Of a stretch of 64,000 nucleotides of DNA, positions 59,090 to 64,000 are shown one piece after another (the first letter of the stretch is position 1; each line of letters begins with the position of its first letter). The notes below the pieces were generated by a model. That model worked only from the letters and a program-made list of their open reading frames with translations. It was not told the DNA's origin and made no database searches. Source of the stretch: Melanocharis versteri (Eukaryota; Chordata; Aves; Passeriformes; Melanocharitidae); assembly GCA_013397845.1 (NCBI GenBank), contig VZTG01005429.1, forward strand, positions 453,228-517,227, written 5' to 3'. The position numbers and the translations under genes are program-made.

Positions 59090-60206
59090 GTGAGCGTTTC
59101 CAATTCCCTGTCCTGAGCTTGCTCTGGGTTTGTAGCTGGCATCCCGTGGTGGCATGAGGAGGTGACAGGGTCCACACCAGAACATGGCTGAGCTGAACGG
59201 TCCCAGGAGCAGCATTGCTGGCTGTGGTGTGCTGCCCTAAATTCTCTCAGCTGGCCAAATGGGATGGTTGTCCTTGTAAAATGGTTTACAAAGAAAATCT
59301 TTCAGGCTGGATGGTTCCTTGACATCACCCCAAGACAGCAATCCCATTCCTTACCAACTATCAAAAAGCCTGGTGCTAAAAATATTGCCAAGGAGAGGAT
59401 GGTGTTCCTAAAGAAATGTCAGTTGTGGTGGTGCTTGTGCTTTTTCATGGCCTCGTCTTCAGACGAGTAGAAATGTTAGAAACAGGGTTGGCGTAGCCCT
59501 GTATTTTTAGATTTTGGTCTAGATTTTGAGAAGAGCCTTTCTCCTTCTACAGCCAACTGTCGTGTTTGAGCAATGCAGGCACTAGGAGGGCTGAAGAGAG
59601 CCAGTCTCTTCCCAGGGATGATGTCCCTTCTTCCAGTGAGACTCCAAAACTGCCATTTGCAGCTGTGGTGCTCAGTAGAGCTGCAAATAATTTGATTATT
59701 CAGGTTACTAGCAGAGAGCAGGGAAAAGCAGATTATTCTTTTAGTATCTATCCATAATGAAAGGTATTCTGTTTTCCTGTCAAAATTGAAAAAGCTGTTT
59801 CGAGTCCCCTGATATGTCTTATTCAGGCATTTCACAGAAACCCTTTTTGTCTTCCTAATTCAATTGAAGCATATTTTGCTGAAAATGTGTCATTGCAAAA
59901 CAGAAAGTCAAAACATTTTGTTTAGAAAATGTTGAAAGACAATGTTTTGACTTAGAAAAAATCAAGCAGAAGAAAAATCAGGAGCAGACATACTTTTTGG
60001 TTGAAACTCCTTGACAGGTTTGACCTAAATTCACAGCTGGTTTGTGTGATCTCAAAGCATGTTTTTCAGCAAACAAAGGATCCGTCTTTTTTAAAGAAAC
60101 ATAAAAAGGAATTGCCCAGGTGAAATCGGGAGACAGCCACCGTGCTGTATGATTACTGCTTTGTGTGGCGGTGCCATTGCTGATCTCTGCTTCCTGTCGT
60201 TTGCAG
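59090..60206 (+). other. CACNA1G: Intron 11 (about 1.1 kb)
   Basis: This phase-2 intron is AT-rich in its second half (59750-60110). No recognisable element was seen. It ends gcttcctgtcgtttgcag. Confidence 0.85.
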
Positions 60207-60321
60207 CATCCTGGGGATGCACCTCTTTGGCTGCAAGTTCGCTTCGGAGCGGGATGGTGACACTCTGCCCGACAGGAAGAACTTTGACTCCTTGCTCTGG
60301 GCCATTGTCACCGTTTTCCAG
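60207..60321 (+). CDS. CACNA1G: CACNA1G exon 12: domain II S5 end and pore turret
   Basis: C completes Ser, then 38 codons ILGMHLFGCKFASERDGDTL to LLWAIVTVFQ. It ends IIS5 and gives the short extracellular turret (GCKFASERDGDTLPDRKNFDS) and the pore helix. KFASERDGDTLPDRK is a good marker for Cav3.1, because the CACNA1H version differs here (from memory). The donor CAG|gtacaa falls before the filter, the same intron position as in domain I (exon 6/7). Confidence 0.95.
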
Positions 60322-61008
60322 GTACAAAATGGAAAATGCCTCAACTGATGGGCGTTTTGGGACTGCAAAGACTGCGGTTGTTTTCCAACACATCCGCGAG
60401 AGCTTAGTGAAACTCCATGCCATGGAAAGGAGATGACTCAAAACCACAAGTGCAGGTTGACAGGGGCTTTCAGACTGTCTTCCAGACTAAATCAGAGCCC
60501 TGGTGAGGAGGGGCTGCCAAGGCAGGAGGCTCTTGTGTTTGCAGGGTATGGACTGGGTGGGTGAAAGTAAATGTAAAGGATGGAAATTAGGAGGTCAGGA
60601 CCATTTGCAGTGGTATTTCAACAAATAATGGTATCTGCCTTACAGCTGATATGTGCAAGTTTTTGTTCCAGCAGCTCTGGGCCCCATAACCCTGGGGTCT
60701 GTGAAGGACTTCTAGTCATTCTGGCTGGCCAAAGGAAAGGTCTGGCCAGTGTGATGTTACCCTCCCTTACGGCTGTCCCTGCACGTGGGGGACAGTCAGG
60801 GCAGTTTGCACAGGGTCCTTGCTGGTGGTTGGGAATCACAGTCACTCTGCTCCTCTCTTTTCTCTGGCTCAGAAGGGATTTATCCTCTTGTGCTTTCAGC
60901 TACAGTGGATACCCTAAAAGCAGGATGCTTGTCTGGCCTATCCAGAGCATGGATACCCAGCATGCTATCCTCCAGCATCTCCATAGTCCTGATACCCTTC
61001 CTCTGCAG
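60322..61008 (+). other. CACNA1G: Intron 12 (687 bp)
   Basis: This phase-0 intron ends gatacccttcctctgcag. No repeat or gene was recognised. Confidence 0.85.
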
Positions 61009-61164
61009 ATTTTGACCCAGGAAGACTGGAACAAGGTCCTTTACAATGGCATGGCCTCCACCTCATCCTGGGCTGCTCTCTACTTCATCGCTCTCATGAC
61101 GTTTGGGAATTACGTTCTTTTTAATCTGCTGGTGGCCATCCTGGTAGAGGGTTTCCAGACAGAG
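61009..61164 (+). CDS. CACNA1G: CACNA1G exon 13: domain II selectivity filter and S6
   Basis: There are 52 codons, ILTQEDWNKVLYNGMASTSS to AILVEGFQTE. The Glu codon at 61021-61023 (TQEDW) is the domain II selectivity residue. MTFGNYVLFNLLVAILVEGF is IIS6, the pore lining and gate. The exon ends in phase 0 at GAG|gtaatg. This is the last channel exon in the window; the II-III loop must follow beyond 64000. Confidence 0.95.
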
Positions 61165-64000
61165 GTAATGTCCTCATGCTCGTGTCTTTGCTTTCTTCTC
61201 AAGTTTCAGGGCCTCCAGATCCTGAAATCTGGTTTCTGAGGTGGACAGCAATACCTTGACAGAAGTGGTATGGGAAAAAAGTTGGGTAAAATATTAGGTC
61301 TTCTACTTATTTTTTTTTCTTCTTTTTTTTGTTTCCGTAGCCATGGTGCAATTTAATACAGCAAACCCTCTAAATGAAAGGCTTAAATGAAAAGCATTGT
61401 TAGCATTAATGCAGGAGTGGGAATTGAGGGGTGAGTCAGGCACTGCGGATGGGATCGCTGCTATGACAGTCTCTTTGAAACAGTTTTCACCGTGTTTGTC
61501 ATCCAGATTAAAGGCCCCTCCTGAAAACTTACACAGGCTGGTAAGAGATTAGTGGCACAATTATCTTTTTTCATGGTATGCATTCATGGAGCTCTTCCAG
61601 TTTCCAGCCCTGCAATGCTCTGCATATTTTAAAGGACATGATTTCAGGTCTCTGCCATCTGCTTCCTCGCAAGGGGAGCTTCCATGAGACACCCTGCGTT
61701 GCTGGAGGCTTTGAGGGGCATGTAGGCTTGAGCTCAACCTTTTTTTCCATCCAACTGTCTAACTCGGAGTAGGTGTGCATGTCACCTGGTCCCCCTCGGA
61801 GTGGGGGACCTGTGATGCCCACCCACTCCCTGCAAAGGTTTTCCAGCTGTTCAAGAACCCCCAGAAGGGGAGGGAACCCTTACACCCTGCCCAAGGGGTT
61901 GGTTGGAGAGGTAAATATAACCTAAAACTCCTCACTGGGGTCTCCTTGTATGGGCTGTGCTTCTACACACTATCTCTGATTTTTAAAAGCATTCTGTGGT
62001 GGATAAATACTACTTAAGATTTGTTGCATGTGTATTATAGTAGGCTGCCACCCTACGAACAGAACTTTTTTTATTATCATTACTAGTTTTGAAGTTTGGA
62101 GTTAAATTAATGGAGTCAAACCAGGACATAGCAAGAAGAAATACTTTTTTTTGTATCATCTCTCTCTCCATGTTGGTGCTTTTCTTTTTTAATTGTTACT
62201 GTTGTAGCTGCTTCTGTCTATAAATGCCCCCCACCGTTCAGCCAAAGGGAAAACCACCGCCGGGTTCTCTTGAAGAGCAGAATGTTCCCTTGCCCAGTTC
62301 TCTCGAATAGCAAAAATGTTCCCCTGCCTGAGTGAGAAGAGGTACAAAGCTCCTTGTCTGCTCCTGGTGACAGCTTCGAAACCCAACCTTTGTTCAATCT
62401 GGCAAATTGATCTTTGAAGGTCAGCAGCACAGGAGATCACCTGGTGCACCCACTGTGCAGAGAAAAGGATACAGCCTTTAAATGCAGCAGCCCCTTGGCC
62501 AGCCCCTGGCCCTTAAGGGAGGCCGACTCCTCTGCTGCTTGGCTCAGCCTGGTTTTCCCTGCTGGAGCACACTCCTGCTCCACCACTGCAGCATGCCTCT
62601 TCCTGGGCAGCAAATTATCCCTTGCGCTGTGGCCAGCTGTGCCATGGTACAGCTCCCTGTAAAGTCATGGCCTGGCTTAATGTCTTGTGGTTTTATTCCA
62701 GCAATGATGTCCTTGAGGGTATGGCTACCCTGGGGAAGTCAGGGAAGTGCCTGCAGCACTCCTCAAATTTGCTCTTGGCTGTTTTCTGCAGCAGGGCTGC
62801 CCCATCAACTGCCCCCGTGTGTCCTCTGCCAGAGCAGCGCTGGGCTGGTCTGAGCCAGCTCCAGGATATCTGTGTAAGCTGAAATGTGCTCTAAGTGCTG
62901 TGTAAATCGGGGAGGAACCTCAGATTTGGGACAGCACTGGGGCAGCCTGAAGCCAGTGATGCTCATGCCAGTATTGAGGCGAGCAGAGAGACCCGGAACC
63001 CGCGCAGCCCCCAAAGACCAAACCTGGTTTACCTGCACAGCCATGGCAATTTTAACAAACTCACACCATATTTCTCTAATTTGTGACTCTGATTACACTG
63101 CTGTTTTATATCTCAGCCTTTGATGATAGCTTTTCAATACTAATCTTCCTTCCACATCCTCGGAATTATTCTGAGTTCTCTACATTCTTCCAGTAAAGTG
63201 CAGTGGCACCAAGAGATCTCTTGGCTCAACCCAGGTTGCAGGGAACAAATGTCTCTGGAGCTCAGGCCCCAGGTCTGGCCTTGCTGGTTTATGTTCATTC
63301 AGCTTTGCTGGCGTGTAGCTTTGCGAGCAGATCCCGTTCTGGTTTTTGCAAGCCAGCACAGAGAGGATCCTCTCCTAAGCAGAATTAATAGAGAGATCAT
63401 CTCTCGCTGTAAACAAACCCCGGCGTCTCCCGCCCATGTCTGCACTTGACTCTTCTGAGTTGAGTTTGTTGGGGTTTTTTTTTCCATTCTCCTTCAGATT
63501 TCTGGGCTGAAACACAATCCTGGGGCTGCTGCCTTTATCTCCCTGGTCCTTGAGTGCCTTTCCTCAATCCACAAGCACCTCGTTAATTTTAGTGCATGGC
63601 TTTGCAGCCCCAGTTGCCAGGCAGCAGATGACTATAAGCAGCTGAAAAACTAAAAGGGCCTCTTCCAAACTTTAAATACGGAGCAATATATTTCACAGGA
63701 TTGAGGTGGGGTTTTTCCCCATTTTTTCCTTTAATTTGGTAACCAGCTTCTCTCATGCAAAAGGCACAGGCAGGACTTTTTACCATGTGGTTATTTTTGA
63801 CTGCACGTTCCCTGATTGAACTGGACCCTGGTGTAGGTGCGAGGAAGGCGAGCAGGGGACTCTGTTTGATCAAGCTGTTAACTGGAAATTGCTGCCTGAC
63901 CACTCAGGTCCCTGCCTTGGAGACTTCTCTCTGAAGCAAGGAATGACTCTTCTTAGTCAGGCATAAAGCTCCTCTCCTGAGGGAATTCCTAATAGTATTA
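61165..64000 (+). other. CACNA1G: Intron 13, 5' part (at least 2.8 kb)
   Basis: No exon matching the start of the II-III loop was found. The stretch holds a two-copy imperfect direct repeat (62264-62328) and a T run near 63474-63484. Otherwise nothing was recognised on either strand. Confidence 0.75.
62264..62328 (+). repeat. Two-copy imperfect direct repeat, about 32 bp unit
   Basis: GTTCTCTTGAAGAGCAGAAT... at 62264-62294 is repeated as GTTCTCTCGAATAGCAAAAA... at 62297-62328, both ending GTTCCC(T/C)TGCC. It is a small local duplication. Confidence 0.75.

Larger units (their letters stand above)
23438..61164 (+). other. CACNA1G: CACNA1G gene body, interior part (coding exons 2-13)
   Basis: Twelve exons with GT/AG boundaries join into 891 complete codons plus the last base of a split first codon, with matching phases at every junction and no stop. 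The product is the first two of the four homologous six-helix domains of a low-voltage-activated calcium-channel pore subunit in the plasma membrane. Such channels carry transient calcium current near resting potential in neurons and pacemaker cells (family knowledge). The Cav3.1 assignment rests on the I-II loop text (HHLI, nine His, YHLGNG, then RAPRASPEI), the domain II linker VYGPFGYIKNPYNIF, the pore stretch KFASERDGDTLPDRK, and EDWNKVLYNG. These fit CACNA1G better than CACNA1H or CACNA1I as I remember them. The N-terminal exon lies before the window or was not recognised, and domains III-IV lie after it. Exon numbers assume one upstream coding exon. Confidence 0.92.

Noticed and set aside
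23438..61164. Assignment to CACNA1H or CACNA1I instead of CACNA1G
   Set aside because: The I-II loop text after the His run, KFASERDGDTLPDRK and EDWNKVLYNG fit Cav3.1 better. A protein search would settle it.
61165..64000. A search for the next channel exon (start of the II-III loop)
   Set aside because: No frame here carries the expected acidic/Ser-rich continuation with an AG acceptor in phase 0; the exon is taken to lie beyond the window.

Overview
The window is vertebrate nuclear DNA, almost certainly from a bird. It carries an interior part of one large, intron-rich gene on the + strand. Twelve coding exons (23438-61164) join in phase with GT/AG junctions into 891 complete codons with no stop. 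The protein is the first half of the T-type (Cav3) calcium-channel alpha-1 subunit, and details of the I-II loop, the domain II pore and the linkers fit CACNA1G (Cav3.1) better than CACNA1H or CACNA1I. The avian assignment rests on CR1 LINE tails, one ending in the typical ATTCTATGATTCT tail, on LTRs resembling avian endogenous retroviral LTRs, and on the lack of mammalian repeats. A songbird is possible, but that is recollection only.

Layout: 1-23437 has no convincing exon and is read as intron 1 (perhaps with upstream DNA); the N-terminal exon is not in the window. Exons called 2-7 (23438-38595) encode domain I: S1, S2-S3, the S4 voltage sensor, S5, the glycosylated pore turret, and the pore glutamate with S6. 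Exon 8 (40205-41015) ends S6 and encodes most of the I-II loop, with the gating-brake region and a nine-histidine run. Exon 9 (42495-42859) ends the loop and opens domain II. After a 15.4 kb intron holding two LTR elements and a pentanucleotide satellite, exons 10-13 (58221-61164) complete domain II through S6. From 61165 to 64000 there is only intron; domains III and IV lie beyond the window.

Beyond the known gene, the most interesting items are: (i) a candidate 45-nt, frame-preserving cassette microexon at 41103-41147 in the I-II loop, behind an 87-nt intron with a strong pyrimidine tract; (ii) a 700-bp antisense solo LTR with TGT...ACA ends and an exact 5-bp target duplication; (iii) a second antisense-looking LTR with 9-bp inverted ends; (iv) three consecutive AT-rich palindromes at 1633-1677, next to a 19-bp tandem repeat; (v) two canonical G-quadruplex motifs just upstream of exon 8. 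I see no multi-gene system, CRISPR array, rRNA, tRNA or second protein-coding gene.
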